DNA of 53,164 nucleotides, taken from the NCBI GenBank assembly GCA_903930345.1, contig CAIYYI010000396.1, forward strand, positions 1-53,164. Direction: 5' to 3'. Shown piece by piece: positions 20,826 to 31,345 of the stretch (positions within the stretch are counted from its first letter, which is position 1; every line of letters starts with the position of its first letter). Under the pieces are notes generated by a model. It did no database searches and was not told where the DNA came from. It saw only the letters and a program-made list of their open reading frames with translations. This stretch comes from an uncultured Verrucomicrobiota bacterium (GTDB taxonomy: Bacteria; Verrucomicrobiota; Verrucomicrobiia; Limisphaerales; CAIYYI01). The position numbers and the translations under genes are program-made.

Positions 20826-21458
20826 CTAATGGTCCTCGACCTCGGCCAGTTCGTGCTCGGGATCCCGTTCCCTGCCCGAGACAATGCTCAACAGGTCGTG
20901 CAGCACCACCACCGGGGGATTCGTGGCGTCAATCCGGTGTACGAAGTCCTCGCCGTAGAAGTTGAGCACCGGTTCGGTCTCGATTTCGTAGAGCCTGAGC
21001 CGGTGGTCGATGACTTGCAGGCTGGCGTCATCCAGCCGGTTGTCGCGCAGCGCGCGCCGTTGCAGCCGTTCCACGAGCTTGCGGCGGTCCGGGCAATACA
21101 GGGCAAACACCGCCTGCACGTTCAGGGCATCCTGCAGCAGTTCCGCCTGGGGCACGCTGCGCGGCAGGCCGTCCAGCACCAGGGTGTCCCGCTCGGGGAC
21201 GAATTGCCCGGCCTGGATCTTTTTTTCAATCGAGTTGCGCCAGAGCTGCACGGTGTATTCGTCGGGCACCAGTTCGCCCTTGCTGGAATACTCCAGGAAT
21301 TTCCGGCCCAGCGCGCTATCCACAGTGAGGCTGCGGAACACGTCGCCGCAGGCCATGTGAAAGAAGTTGGGAATGGAGCCCAGCACTTTCCCCTGCGTGC
21401 CCTTACCGGCGCCCGGAGGGCCAAATAACAGTACAGTTTTGAATTTCATACAGTTCAA
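20826..21458 (-). CDS. adk: Adenylate kinase / nucleoside monophosphate kinase
   Basis: LLFGPPGAGKGTQGKVLG, ACGDVFRS, VLDGLPRSVPQAE; start MNCMKFK. Confidence 0.88.
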   Translation of the reverse strand: MNCMKFKTVLLFGPPGAGKGTQGKVLGSIPNFFHMACGDVFRSLTVDSALGRKFLEYSSKGELVPDEYTVQLWRNSIEKKIQAGQFVPERDTLVLDGLPRSVPQAELLQDALNVQAVFALYCPDRRKLVERLQRRALRDNRLDDASLQVIDHRLRLYEIETEPVLNFYGEDFVHRIDATNPPVVVLHDLLSIVSGRERDPEHELAEVEDH

Positions 21459-21702
21459 CGCGCTCTGACCGCTGGCGGCCTCCGTCGGCCGACCCCGTTT
21501 TGTGCCTGTTTCAAGCCGCCTGCCATAGGTGGGCTTTCATGCAGTGCATTAGTGACCCTACAATAGCAGGGGTCTGTGCGGGTTGCAACTGGCAGTCTGC
21601 AAAAAACATGCGTCCCGGCGTTGGACGCTTTCAATGGCGAGGATTCGGGCTTTAAGTCTTGTGTTTTGGCCAAAAGCCGATACCAAATTTGCCCGGTTAA
21701 AC

Positions 21703-23481
21703 ATGTCGAACACAAATTGCACCAACAGCGAAAGTGCCGCTCCGGTTCCCAGTGATTTCATCCGCGATATCGTCGCGGCGGACCTGGTGGCCGGCAAGCA
21801 TCAGCACATCATCACCCGGTTCCCCCCGGAACCAAACGGATACCTTCACATAGGACACGCCAAATCCATTTGTCTGAACTTTGGCATTGCCTTGCAGTTC
21901 AATGGATTGTGCAATATCCGAATGGACGACACCAACCCCACCAAGGAAGAGGTGGAGTATGTGGAATCCATCCAGGCCGATGTGCGCTGGCTCATCGCCG
22001 GTTGGGCGGACCAGGTGTTGACGATGAAGGCCGCCGGTGACCAATCGGGTGCCGGTCTTCCGGTCGCCCGCAACGTAGATAAGGCACTGGAACCTTTTTA
22101 CGCCTCGGACTATTTCCAGCAACTGTTCGATTACGCGGTGTTGCTCATCAAGGCCGGTCACGCTTACATTTGTGACCTGACCCCGGAGGAGACTGAACGC
22201 TTTCGGGGTTCGCCCGACCATCCGGGGCAGAACAGCCCGTTCCGCAATCGGTCGGTGGAGGAGAATCTGCAGTTGTTTGACCGGATGCGTGCCGGGGAGT
22301 TCCCGGACGGTACCCGGACGCTGCGCGCCAAGATCGACATGACCTCGCCCAACATCTGGCTGCGCGACCCGGTCCTGTATCGTATCCGCCATGCGGAGCA
22401 CCACCATACCGGCAGCCAGTGGTGCATTTATCCGATGTACGATTTCGCCCATTGCCTGAGTGACAGCATTGAGGGCATTTCCCATTCCATCTGCACGCTC
22501 GAGTTTGAGGTGCATCGCCCGCTGTATGATTGGATTCTGGAAAAGCTGCCGGTCAAGCAGCCGCGTCCGCGTCAGTTTGAGTTTGCCCGGTTGAGCCTGG
22601 GCTACACGGTGATGAGCAAGCGCAAGCTGCTCCAGCTTGTCCAGGAAAAGCTCGTCACGGGCTGGGATGACCCCCGCATGCCCACCATTTCCGGCCTGCG
22701 CCGCCGCGGCGTGCCCGCCGCCGCGCTGCGCAATTTCTGTTTCAGCATCGGGGTGACGAAATACAACGGCCTCACCGATGTGGCTCTGTTGGAGTACGCC
22801 ATCCGTGAGGAACTCAACCGCCAGGCCCAACGCCGTCTGGGCGTGCTGCAGCCCATCCGGGTGGTGGTCACCAATTATCCCGAAGGGCAGGTGGAAGAAT
22901 TGGATGCCATCAACAATCCGGAGGATCCCGCCGCTGGAACGCGCAAAGTGCCGTTTTCCCGTGAGTTGTTCATAGACCGGGACGATTTCATGGAAACGCC
23001 CCCGCCCAAGTATTTCCGGCTCCGCCCCGGTGGCGAGGTGCGTTTGAAATACGCCTACATCATCAAGTGCGACGAGGTGGTGAAGGATGCCGCCGGCCAG
23101 GTGGTCGAATTGCGTTGCAGCGCCGATCTCGGCAGCAAAACCGGCGGTCCCACCTCCGCCCGCAAGATCAAGGGCACCATCCACTGGGTTTCGGCCCCGC
23201 ATGCCATCGAGGCGGAAGTGCGCCTTTATGATCGCCTGTTCACCGTGCCTGAACCGGATGCGGATGGGGATTTCAAATCCAATCTCAACCCGCATTCCCT
23301 GGAGCGGGTGATGGCCAGATTGGAGCCGTCATTGGCCCGGGCCGAGGCCGGAACCTGTTACCAGTTGGAGCGTCTGGCCTATCTGACGCTGGATGCCAAA
23401 GACTCCCAGCCGGGCAAGCCGGTCTTCAACCGGACCATCACGCTCAAGGACACTTGGGCGAAGGAACACCACAAGGGCTGA
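21703..23481 (+). CDS. glnS: Glutaminyl-tRNA synthetase
   Basis: [79 protein letters not shown]. Confidence 0.97.
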   Translation: MSNTNCTNSESAAPVPSDFIRDIVAADLVAGKHQHIITRFPPEPNGYLHIGHAKSICLNFGIALQFNGLCNIRMDDTNPTKEEVEYVESIQADVRWLIAGWADQVLTMKAAGDQSGAGLPVARNVDKALEPFYASDYFQQLFDYAVLLIKAGHAYICDLTPEETERFRGSPDHPGQNSPFRNRSVEENLQLFDRMRAGEFPDGTRTLRAKIDMTSPNIWLRDPVLYRIRHAEHHHTGSQWCIYPMYDFAHCLSDSIEGISHSICTLEFEVHRPLYDWILEKLPVKQPRPRQFEFARLSLGYTVMSKRKLLQLVQEKLVTGWDDPRMPTISGLRRRGVPAAALRNFCFSIGVTKYNGLTDVALLEYAIREELNRQAQRRLGVLQPIRVVVTNYPEGQVEELDAINNPEDPAAGTRKVPFSRELFIDRDDFMETPPPKYFRLRPGGEVRLKYAYIIKCDEVVKDAAGQVVELRCSADLGSKTGGPTSARKIKGTIHWVSAPHAIEAEVRLYDRLFTVPEPDADGDFKSNLNPHSLERVMARLEPSLARAEAGTCYQLERLAYLTLDAKDSQPGKPVFNRTITLKDTWAKEHHKG

Positions 23482-23506
23482 TCCGCCCCGCACGGCACTT
23501 TCAACC

Positions 23507-23536
23507 AAAGGCCCATGGCACCAGCCATGGGCCTTT
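23507..23536. terminator. Bidirectional-type terminator between convergent glnS and pseudopilin gene
   Basis: AAAGGCCCATGG-caccag-CCATGGGCCTTTT. Confidence 0.8.
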
Positions 23537-23553
23537 TGCTGGGGGCTGGAAAC

Positions 23554-24306
23554 TTACGGCTTCACCAGGGTGGCGTTGTTCACTCGGTAGGCGTCGGTCA
23601 CTGCCCACAGGTTGACCGGGTAGATTGAGCGCCCGGATTTGAGCATGCGGGCGCTGCCATCCGCAAAGGCGAAGTTGGAGCCGCCGCCCAGGGTGTTTTT
23701 GCCCGCCCCGTGCCGCGTTTGATCCAGCTCGTCGATGTCATTGCCGTTGCCCTGGAAAAAGTCCATATGCACATGGCCGGAGGTGAACAGCTTTTCACCG
23801 AACGTGATCGTCTCCGTGGGGTACTTGATCACGCTTGGCTTGAGCCCGTGATAGTAGCCGTAGTTCTGGTAGGCAATGTAATTGGTGGGTTCCAGCGTGG
23901 CTTCAAAATAGTCGCTGAATCCGTTGATGACATAGCTGCGGGGGGCTTCGGAGGCCGCCATGTTCGGCGTGATCTTCAGCGTCGGCTGTTCAATGTCCGA
24001 GGGGCACCGCAGGATGTTGAGGTTCTGGTAATAGGTTTGCAGCCGGTCCATCCACAGCGGAAAACCCCGGTGCGGAAATTCCCCCTGGTTGTCATCCGCA
24101 TACATGGTCAGTGACATGCCAAGCTGGCGGACGCCGTTCAGGCAGGCGATGCGCCGGGCGCTTTCCTTGGCGGTGGCCAGGGAGGGCAGCAGCATCGCCG
24201 CCAGGATGCCGATGATGGCGATCACCACCAGCAGTTCGATTAGGGTGAAGGCGCCCGCCGGACGAGTGCCGGGCGGACGGGACGCGGGCATGGTAATAGT
24301 GCGCAT
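23554..24306 (-). CDS. Prepilin-type N-terminal cleavage/methylation domain protein (type II secretion pseudopilin-like)
   Basis: [35 protein letters not shown] prepilin signature; C-terminal [12 protein letters not shown]. Confidence 0.92.
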   Translation of the reverse strand: MRTITMPASRPPGTRPAGAFTLIELLVVIAIIGILAAMLLPSLATAKESARRIACLNGVRQLGMSLTMYADDNQGEFPHRGFPLWMDRLQTYYQNLNILRCPSDIEQPTLKITPNMAASEAPRSYVINGFSDYFEATLEPTNYIAYQNYGYYHGLKPSVIKYPTETITFGEKLFTSGHVHMDFFQGNGNDIDELDQTRHGAGKNTLGGGSNFAFADGSARMLKSGRSIYPVNLWAVTDAYRVNNATLVKP

Positions 24307-24429
24307 AAGCAGGTTTAAAGAGTGATTCTCCGATCCAACCTTGGTTGTTTCGCGGATCCCTCCGCGTCCAACCATGAATAAAGACGCGCCGCCCCCGGGG
24401 GGAATTCAAAAAAAATGTGCGGGCTGTTT

Positions 24430-25647
24430 TTACCTCGCGGGGACTGCTGCGGGCGCGCGCAGGCCGCACGCCTCCGCCGCCAGCGTGCCCACGGAGGAGC
24501 GCAGGCTCACAATGCTGCCGCCGCCATCCGGATGATTGCGATTCGAGAGCAGCAGCACGAAGGATTGCGAGGCGGGATCGATCCACAGGCTGGTGCCCGT
24601 CCAGCCCGTGTGGCCGTAGGAGCCCACCGGAAACACTTTGCCGCGCGGGCCCGCGTACGGGGAGTTGATGTCCCAGCCGATGCCGCGCGACTCCGCCAGG
24701 CCGCGCGGGCTTTGCGGCGTGGTCATCCGGCGCACGCTGTCCGGGCTCAGCACCCGTACGCCCCCGAGTTCCCCTCCGTTCAGCAGCATGCGGCAGTAGC
24801 GGGCCAGATCCGGGGCCGTGGTGAACACCCCGGCGTGTCCCGCCACGCCGCCCATGCGCCGCGCGGTGGGGTCATGCACGGTGCCGCGCAGGATCCCATC
24901 GGCGATCCTTTCCGTGGGGGCCACCCGGTCGGTTTTTTCCAGCGGCGGCCAATAGCCGGTGTCCCGCATGCCCAGCGGCCGATAGAATTCCTGCTCCACA
25001 TAGGCGGCCAGTGTTTGGCCGGAAACCCGTCGCACGACTTCGCCCAGCAGGATGAAATTGACATCGCTGTACTTGAAGGCGGTTCCCGGCGCGGCATTGG
25101 TTTTCTCCGCGCACGCCCGCGCAATGGCGGCCTCATACCCTTCGGTTTTCTGGGTCAGCCCGGGCGGCAGTCCGGAGGTGTGGGTGGCCAGATGCCGGAG
25201 GGTGATCCGGGCATGCCGGAACTCCGGCACATGGCGTTGCACCGGGTCATCCAAGTCTATCCGGCCCTGTTCCATTAACTTGACGAGCGCCGGGGTCGTG
25301 GCCAGAACCTTGGTGAGTGAGGCGGCGTCAAAAATGGTGTCGCTGGTCATGGTTTCCTCGGTGGGCCAGACCGAACGGCATCCATAAGCCTTGAAATGGT
25401 TGGCTGAACCATGGCCCAGCCACAACACGGCCCCCGGAATCTCGCGGCGCGCGACACTGGCATTGATGACGGCATCCAGTTCCGCCAGTTTTTCCGGCAC
25501 AAAGCGGAATTGGGGGTAAACAGCCGGGAGGTTGTTGGTTGCGGATCCACGGTGCGGCCGGGCGGCGGTCGGACCTGGGGTGCGGCAGCCCGGGACAAGG
25601 AGCCCCAAAACGATTCCCAGCCAGACGGTGCAAAAGCGGATTCCCAT
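24430..25647 (-). CDS. Serine hydrolase, beta-lactamase/class C family lipoprotein
   Basis: Lipobox-like MGIRFCTVWLGIVLGLLVPGCR; SLTK (SxxK) in TIFDAASLTKVLATTPALV; YSDVNF; HTGWTGTSLWIDP. Confidence 0.88.
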   Translation of the reverse strand: MGIRFCTVWLGIVLGLLVPGCRTPGPTAARPHRGSATNNLPAVYPQFRFVPEKLAELDAVINASVARREIPGAVLWLGHGSANHFKAYGCRSVWPTEETMTSDTIFDAASLTKVLATTPALVKLMEQGRIDLDDPVQRHVPEFRHARITLRHLATHTSGLPPGLTQKTEGYEAAIARACAEKTNAAPGTAFKYSDVNFILLGEVVRRVSGQTLAAYVEQEFYRPLGMRDTGYWPPLEKTDRVAPTERIADGILRGTVHDPTARRMGGVAGHAGVFTTAPDLARYCRMLLNGGELGGVRVLSPDSVRRMTTPQSPRGLAESRGIGWDINSPYAGPRGKVFPVGSYGHTGWTGTSLWIDPASQSFVLLLSNRNHPDGGGSIVSLRSSVGTLAAEACGLRAPAAVPAR

Positions 25648-25893
25648 CCCGCGCCCCGCAAGGGTCGGGGAGATCATCCCCGGCAACGCGGCTGCCCCGA
25701 TTCGTTTTCGTGACATATCTGTTTGTTTTTGACGGCTTGAGCACCGGTCGGATTAACGATCAGATGTCTCTTGTTCCTGCTGACGAACCGAGAAAGGAAC
25801 GGCCCTCATCCCGGAGGGTGTGTCCGTGGCCCAGAGTGTGGCAGGTGGGCCGGATATTCAATGGTGAATTGGGGAATGCCCGGGATTGACTTG

Positions 25894-25912
25894 TGTGCCA
25901 CTTGGATGCACA
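25894..25912. promoter_or_regulatory. Short inverted repeat upstream of DUF1778-like gene; possible autoregulatory operator
   Basis: TGTGC-N9-GCACA, 9 nt upstream of the candidate ATG (25922). Confidence 0.3.
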
Positions 25913-25921
25913 TTTTATCAC

Positions 25922-26227
25922 ATGACTGCGACAATGACACCACGCCAGCCGCAAAAGCGGGAGCGGTTGGTTGCCCGCGTGACGTTGGAAGACAAGGCGG
26001 TGATCGCCCATGCGGCCGCCCTTGCCGGGCAGTCCGTCGGCAGTTTCATGGTCGCAGAGGCGCGCAAAGCGGCCTTGCATACCATTGAAACCCGCGAGCG
26101 GATTGTGCTGAATGCACAGGAGTCGCGGCGCTTTGTGGACGCGCTGCTCGCCCCGGTCCGTCCCCCCACCGAACGCATGAAACGATCTTTGAGGCTTTAT
26201 CGGGAAGCCGTCCGTTCAAACACCTGA
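25922..26227 (+). CDS. DUF1778 (TacA-like) antitoxin-family protein
   Basis: RLVARVTLEDKAVIAHAAALAGQSVGSFMVAEARKAALHTIETRERIVLNAQESRRFVDALLAPVRPPTERMKRSL matches DUF1778 architecture. Confidence 0.82.
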   Translation: MTATMTPRQPQKRERLVARVTLEDKAVIAHAAALAGQSVGSFMVAEARKAALHTIETRERIVLNAQESRRFVDALLAPVRPPTERMKRSLRLYREAVRSNT

Positions 26228-26387
26228 TTCCGGTCTCATCCCGCCAGCTCTGGTGATTCGCAATGAAACTCCTCGCGGCGATGGCGCGCGGGATCCAAAG
26301 CTTCCACCCGGTATTGCGGGAAATCGCTCATAGGGAGCAGGTTGATTCGTCACGTCCGGGCGGCTCGATGAATGGAAAAAGTGGTGT

Positions 26388-27485
26388 TCAAGCCCCACGG
26401 TAACGCTCGAGCCAGTGTGCGTAGGGGGCGGGAAGAATCCAGGAGGCCTTGTCCACGCCCAGCTTTTGGGCGGCGGCATAAGGCCAGTGCGGGTTGGCGA
26501 GCAGCGGGCGTCCCAGCATGACCAGGTCCACCGCCCCGGTGCTGATGAGGTGTTCGGCCAACTCCGGCGTGCTGATGTTCCAAGTCGTGGCGCCAGGCAA
26601 TCCCGATTCCCTGAGCACACGGGAGGCGATCGGGGCCAGGAAGCCGGGCCCCCAGGGGATCTTGGCGGTGGGGGTGGAAAAGCCCATGCTCACATCGATG
26701 AAATCCAGCCCGTGCTGCCTGAATTGGCGCGCCAGTTCGATGGACTCGGCCAGGGTGGCCTCGTCCTTCCCGTCAAACTCCAGCATCCCGAGGCGGACGC
26801 TGAGGGGGCGATTCTCAGGCCAGACCTGACGGACGGCGTCGAACGTCTCCAGCAGGAACCGGCGGCGGTTTTCAGCCGTGCCACCGTACTCATCGGTGCG
26901 ATGGTTGGACCAGTCTGAAAGGAAGTTCTGGGCCAGGTAACCGTGGGAGAAGTGCAGCATCAGGAACTCCACCCCGATGTCGCGGGCGCGTTTTGCGGCG
27001 GCCACAAAGTCCCCGCGGACACGGTTGATGTCGTCCTTGGTCATCGCGCGCGGGACGCGCGGCAGGTTGGCTCCGAAGGGGATGGCGGAGGGGGCGATTG
27101 GCTGCCAGCCCCGGGGGTCCGACTCGGACATATGGTCGTCACCTTCCCAAGGCCGGTTGGCGGAAGCCTTGCGACCCGCATGGCCGATCTGAATGCCGGG
27201 GACAGCGCCAGCGGCTTTGATGGCGGCGATCACCGGCGCAAGCCGGGCCGCCTGGTCGTCGTTCCAAAGCCCCAGGCACTGGGGGGTGATCCGACCCTCT
27301 GGGCTGACTGCGGTCGCCTCGACCACCACCAAACCCGACCCGCCGCGCGCCAGGGTTGCATAGTGCGCCTGGTGCCAATCGTTGGGGAGACCGTTGACGG
27401 CGGAATACTGGCACATCGGGGAGACGGCGATGCGGTTGCGCAGGGTGATGCCCTTGAGGGTGAATGGGGTGAAAAGCTTGGACAT
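26388..27485 (-). CDS. NADH:flavin oxidoreductase / NADPH dehydrogenase (old yellow enzyme, YqjM-like)
   Basis: LFTPFTLKGITLRNRIAVSPMCQYSA, PGIQIGHAGRKAS, LMLHFSHGYLAQNFLSDWSNHRTDEYGGTAENRRRF. Confidence 0.93.
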   Translation of the reverse strand: MSKLFTPFTLKGITLRNRIAVSPMCQYSAVNGLPNDWHQAHYATLARGGSGLVVVEATAVSPEGRITPQCLGLWNDDQAARLAPVIAAIKAAGAVPGIQIGHAGRKASANRPWEGDDHMSESDPRGWQPIAPSAIPFGANLPRVPRAMTKDDINRVRGDFVAAAKRARDIGVEFLMLHFSHGYLAQNFLSDWSNHRTDEYGGTAENRRRFLLETFDAVRQVWPENRPLSVRLGMLEFDGKDEATLAESIELARQFRQHGLDFIDVSMGFSTPTAKIPWGPGFLAPIASRVLRESGLPGATTWNISTPELAEHLISTGAVDLVMLGRPLLANPHWPYAAAQKLGVDKASWILPAPYAHWLERYRGA

Positions 27486-27678
27486 GGCTGGTGATGTGGG
27501 AGGTTTATGTCACGTTAAACGCGTGTTCGATGGTCCGAGTATCGTCGAACCATCAAAAGGCGGGCAAGTGGTTTTTTTGGCGCTCATTTTCCAGATCACA
27601 ATTTTAAACGGTCAAAAATGCACCTTTCAGATTTTCCAGGCTGGCTCTCTGTGAGCGGCTCCGGGAGCTCTCGGTCAA

Positions 27679-30348
27679 TCACGGGGAGCGGAGCTGGAAG
27701 AAGCGCTGGCGGTCGGAGCCGATGGGCAGGGCCACGTTCCACTGATTGTTCAGCCAGAACGGGGTATTGGTGGTCTCCTGCCACACGGGTTGGGCCAGGT
27801 TGGTGGCACCGAAGAGTTTCAGGTAGCCGGCGTCGCCGGGCCAACTGAGCGTGCGGACACCGGGGGTGGCCTGGGCGGATAGCGCCGGGGCATAGCGAAC
27901 CATGGCCGTGGCCGTCAGCGCGAAGTCGAAGCTCACGTCGCTGCTGGTGTTGGTGTTCTGGTGGACTTCCACCGCCAGTACATTCACGCCGGTCACCAGG
28001 GGGTTGGGGGAAATGGGCTGCGTGTGCCAGTCGGATTCCGCCGCGCCGGAAATGCCGGCGATCGCTAGCGTGGCGTAACCGACCGTGCCGGAGGGCAGAT
28101 TGTCCCGCCAGACCTCGGTGCCGTTGAGATAGACCACCGCCCCGTCGTCGCGGAGGAGATGCGCCGTCAGGTCAAAAACCTGGGTCGCATCGGGCACGAA
28201 GAAGGAAGTGCGGAAATAGGTGGTGATTTGGCGGTTGCTGGCGGTGACCGTGGCCTCATCGCCATCGCCGAACCCGAGCTGGGCCGGTCCGCTACGCCAG
28301 GGGGTGTCGTTGAAGGTGGTTTCACGCCAGGCAGTGCCAAGGTTGTTGGTGGCGTCAACGTAGCGCCAGAGGGAGCCGGGGCTGACCAGGGTGGCGGAAA
28401 CAGGCGGGGCCTCCCCGGACAAATTGAGTTCAAAGCTCAGGTCCGAACTGGTGGCGGAGTTTTGATGCACCTCCACGGCGAGCACGTTGGGGCCGGCCAG
28501 CAGCAGGGCCGGGCTGACGTTGGTGACGTAGAAGGTCGAGGTCTCATCCAGGGCCAGCGCGTTGGTGGCGGCCGTCAGGTAATCCACCAGGCCCGGCCGA
28601 ATATTGCTGCGGAAGATCTCCACGCCGTTGAGATACACGACGGCGCCATCATCGCGCAGCAGTCGGAGGGTAAGATTGGTGTAATGGGTGGCGGCATTGA
28701 AGGTGCGGCGAAAGTAGGTGGTGAACTGGCGGTTGCTGGCGACCAGGGTGACCTCATCCCCATCGCCGAAGCCAAACTGGCCGCGACCGCTGCGCCAGGC
28801 GGTGTCGTTGTAGCCCGGATTGCGCCAGGCGGTGCCAAGGTTGGCACCGGAATCATTGAACCGCCAGACGCTGCCGGTGGGGACCAGCCACTGGGGGGTG
28901 ATGTTGCCCACGCCCTGGATCTCGAAGGTCTGGACCGAGTTGGAGGCAAAGGCGGCGGTAAAGGACTTTCCGTTGAGGGCCGTATCCTGATAGGCACGGT
29001 ATTTGTCGCCGGACCCCGTGACCGTGACCCAGCGGCTGATCGGCCCCTCCACATAGCGGAAGGCGGATAGATCATAGCTCACCGATTGGGGGGTGGCATA
29101 ATTGACGGTCACAATCACCAGGCGGCGAGCGGTGGCATCGTAGGCGGTGATGGTGTTGGCATCGCCGTCCTCCAGGAGGGTCATGCCGGGCCGGAGATGG
29201 CGGCTGTACTGGGCCAAGACATGGTATTTCGGATTGGGCTGGCCGATCCAGAGGTCGCCGGGATTGGATTGCACCAGGCCCCAGCCGCCGCTGTCAAACG
29301 GCTGCCAATAGCACCAGGCGGTGGGGTGAAGCGCGTGGAAATCCAGGTTGAGATCGCGCGCCAGGGTCATTCCGGTGCCGTCGGATTCCCCGTGTTCGGT
29401 GTTCCACACCCTTTTGCCCGCCGTCGCGGCGTACAGACCGGCCCGGTTGCCGCCGCTGCCCTGGTAGCCGTGGACGTTCACCTGATCCACCCGGGCGCGG
29501 GTGGCGGTGCTGAAGCTGTTCCAAGTGGTGAGGGCCTGATCAAAGTAGGATTCGTCCGAGGCGGTAATGGCCACGGTGGAGAGGCCTCGATTATCCAGTT
29601 CGGTGCGGAGAAAGCCGATCACCGCCTCCTGGGTGGAGGTATCCAGGTGGCACCCCTCCTGGGTGCCGGAGGCGGTCCACCAGGTGGCGGAGGGCTCGTT
29701 AAAGGCGGCTACTGAGTTGAAGGTGATGCCCCAGCGATCCCGGGCGTACTGGGCGATGGTGGCCAGGTAGAGGGCGTGATTCTGCCGGTTCCACGTTTGC
29801 AGGTTGTCGCCTCCGCTGTCCCCGCCGGATGGGTTGTGGTTCTTGCACATCCACCACAGGGGGGAGTTGGAAAAAAGCTCCAGCAGATTCACGCCGCGGG
29901 CGCGCGCCTTCTGCAGCATGGCCCGCTGGTTGGCGTCCACGGTCCAATCCCAGCTTGCCGAGGAGGGGTTGGTGCTGGACCAATCGCGCCAGAAACCGGC
30001 CATCTGGCGGAAGGGGATCATGTTGGGCGACACCACCATTGCCTCCGTGCCGATGGTGTTTGTGCTACAGGCTCCGGCGTTGTAGCGGGCGATGTTCAAG
30101 CCCAGGCCGGGCAGGCTCGTGCCATTGAGGGTGGTGTAATTGGTGGTGAAGACAATATCGGCGAGATCATCCCGGGTGCCGAACACACTGGCCCACCAGC
30201 AGAGGGAGGCACCCCAGCCCTCCCAGGTGCCCCAGGTCGTGCCGGGGTCCACGCTGACGGTGGAACCCGCTTGTGCCCGGCCCGGCAAGAGCAGCCAGAC
30301 CATCAGTCCGGCGATCAGACAACGGGCGATGACGGTTTTTTGGCGCAT
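27679..30348 (-). CDS. Secreted GH30-like glycosidase (endo-beta-1,6-galactanase-like) with two tandem C-terminal accessory domains
   Basis: Signal peptide; TWEGWGASLCWWASVFG and FNEPSATWWTA motifs; two approx 150-aa repeats containing LLRDDGAVVYLNG(V/T)E and NVLAVEVHQN. Confidence 0.75.
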   Translation of the reverse strand: MRQKTVIARCLIAGLMVWLLLPGRAQAGSTVSVDPGTTWGTWEGWGASLCWWASVFGTRDDLADIVFTTNYTTLNGTSLPGLGLNIARYNAGACSTNTIGTEAMVVSPNMIPFRQMAGFWRDWSSTNPSSASWDWTVDANQRAMLQKARARGVNLLELFSNSPLWWMCKNHNPSGGDSGGDNLQTWNRQNHALYLATIAQYARDRWGITFNSVAAFNEPSATWWTASGTQEGCHLDTSTQEAVIGFLRTELDNRGLSTVAITASDESYFDQALTTWNSFSTATRARVDQVNVHGYQGSGGNRAGLYAATAGKRVWNTEHGESDGTGMTLARDLNLDFHALHPTAWCYWQPFDSGGWGLVQSNPGDLWIGQPNPKYHVLAQYSRHLRPGMTLLEDGDANTITAYDATARRLVIVTVNYATPQSVSYDLSAFRYVEGPISRWVTVTGSGDKYRAYQDTALNGKSFTAAFASNSVQTFEIQGVGNITPQWLVPTGSVWRFNDSGANLGTAWRNPGYNDTAWRSGRGQFGFGDGDEVTLVASNRQFTTYFRRTFNAATHYTNLTLRLLRDDGAVVYLNGVEIFRSNIRPGLVDYLTAATNALALDETSTFYVTNVSPALLLAGPNVLAVEVHQNSATSSDLSFELNLSGEAPPVSATLVSPGSLWRYVDATNNLGTAWRETTFNDTPWRSGPAQLGFGDGDEATVTASNRQITTYFRTSFFVPDATQVFDLTAHLLRDDGAVVYLNGTEVWRDNLPSGTVGYATLAIAGISGAAESDWHTQPISPNPLVTGVNVLAVEVHQNTNTSSDVSFDFALTATAMVRYAPALSAQATPGVRTLSWPGDAGYLKLFGATNLAQPVWQETTNTPFWLNNQWNVALPIGSDRQRFFQLRSP

Positions 30349-30457
30349 GACGAAAGCCCGAACATATTGCGGGGAGCGGCTGGGTTGTCAAATGGGGAAA
30401 AATCACCGTGCTGCTCCCGCTTCCCACCGCCGCCACGGTCTGGTAGGCTTGGGGCGC

Positions 30458-31300
30458 ATGAACAGCGCCCCCTATCGCGGCCGTCTGGCGCCCTCGCCGA
30501 CCGGCCACCTGCATATCGGCCATGCCCGCACCTTCTGGATTGCCCAGCAGCGGGCCGAGGCCGCCGGGGGCGTGCTCGTGCTGCGCAATGACGACATTGA
30601 CGCCGTGCGGGCGAAGATGGCCTTTGCGGAGGCCATGATCGAGGATCTGCGATGGCTGGGTTTCCGGTGGCAGGAAGGCCCCGACTGCGGCGGGCCGTTC
30701 GGCCCCTACGCGCAGAGCCAGCGGCGGTTGTTTTATGAGGCGGCGTTCAAACGGCTGCAAGCCGGTGGCTGGATTTATCCGTGCCACTGCACCCGCAAGG
30801 ATGTCCGCCAGGCGGTTTCCGCCCCGCACGCGGGCGAGGAGGGGTTGATCTACCCGGGCACCTGTCGGCCGATTGCTCCCGGAGCGGTCCTTCCCGGCGA
30901 AAAGGCGAACTGGCGGTTTCGGGTGCCGGATGGGGAGGGGATTGAGTTTGTCGATGGCGGGTTCGGGCCGCAGCGATTTGTCGCGGGCCGGGATTTCGGC
31001 GATTTCGTGGTCTGGCGGCACGACGATGTGCCGGCGTACCAGCTCTCGGTGGTGGTGGATGACGCGGCGATGGGGATCACCGAGGTGGTGCGGGGGGCGG
31101 ACCTCCTGCTTTCCACCGCGCGCCAACTGCTGCTGTACCGGGCGCTGGGCTGCCCGGCCCCGGCCTTTTACCACTGCCCGCTGATCTGTGACGCCTCCGG
31201 CGTGCGCCTGGCCAAACGGCACGATGCGCTGAGCCTGCGGGCGATGCGGGAGCAGGGGGCCACCCCGGAGGAGGTGCGGGCGAAAATGGGTGAGGGGTGA
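30458..31300 (+). CDS. gluQ: Glutamyl-Q tRNA(Asp) synthetase
   Basis: RGRLAPSPTGHLHIGHARTFWIAQQRA, YPCHCTRKDV, short GluRS catalytic core without anticodon-binding domain (281 codons). Confidence 0.88.
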   Translation: MNSAPYRGRLAPSPTGHLHIGHARTFWIAQQRAEAAGGVLVLRNDDIDAVRAKMAFAEAMIEDLRWLGFRWQEGPDCGGPFGPYAQSQRRLFYEAAFKRLQAGGWIYPCHCTRKDVRQAVSAPHAGEEGLIYPGTCRPIAPGAVLPGEKANWRFRVPDGEGIEFVDGGFGPQRFVAGRDFGDFVVWRHDDVPAYQLSVVVDDAAMGITEVVRGADLLLSTARQLLLYRALGCPAPAFYHCPLICDASGVRLAKRHDALSLRAMREQGATPEEVRAKMGEG

Positions 31301-31345
31301 AAGGTGACTTGAACTCCCGCCGACCTGGCAGCATATTGGCCGCAC

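Noticed and set aside
27520-27560. Possible tRNA/structured RNA near gttcgatggtccgagtatcgtcgaac
   Set aside because: Only a 6-bp inverted repeat; no cloverleaf or T-loop consensus.
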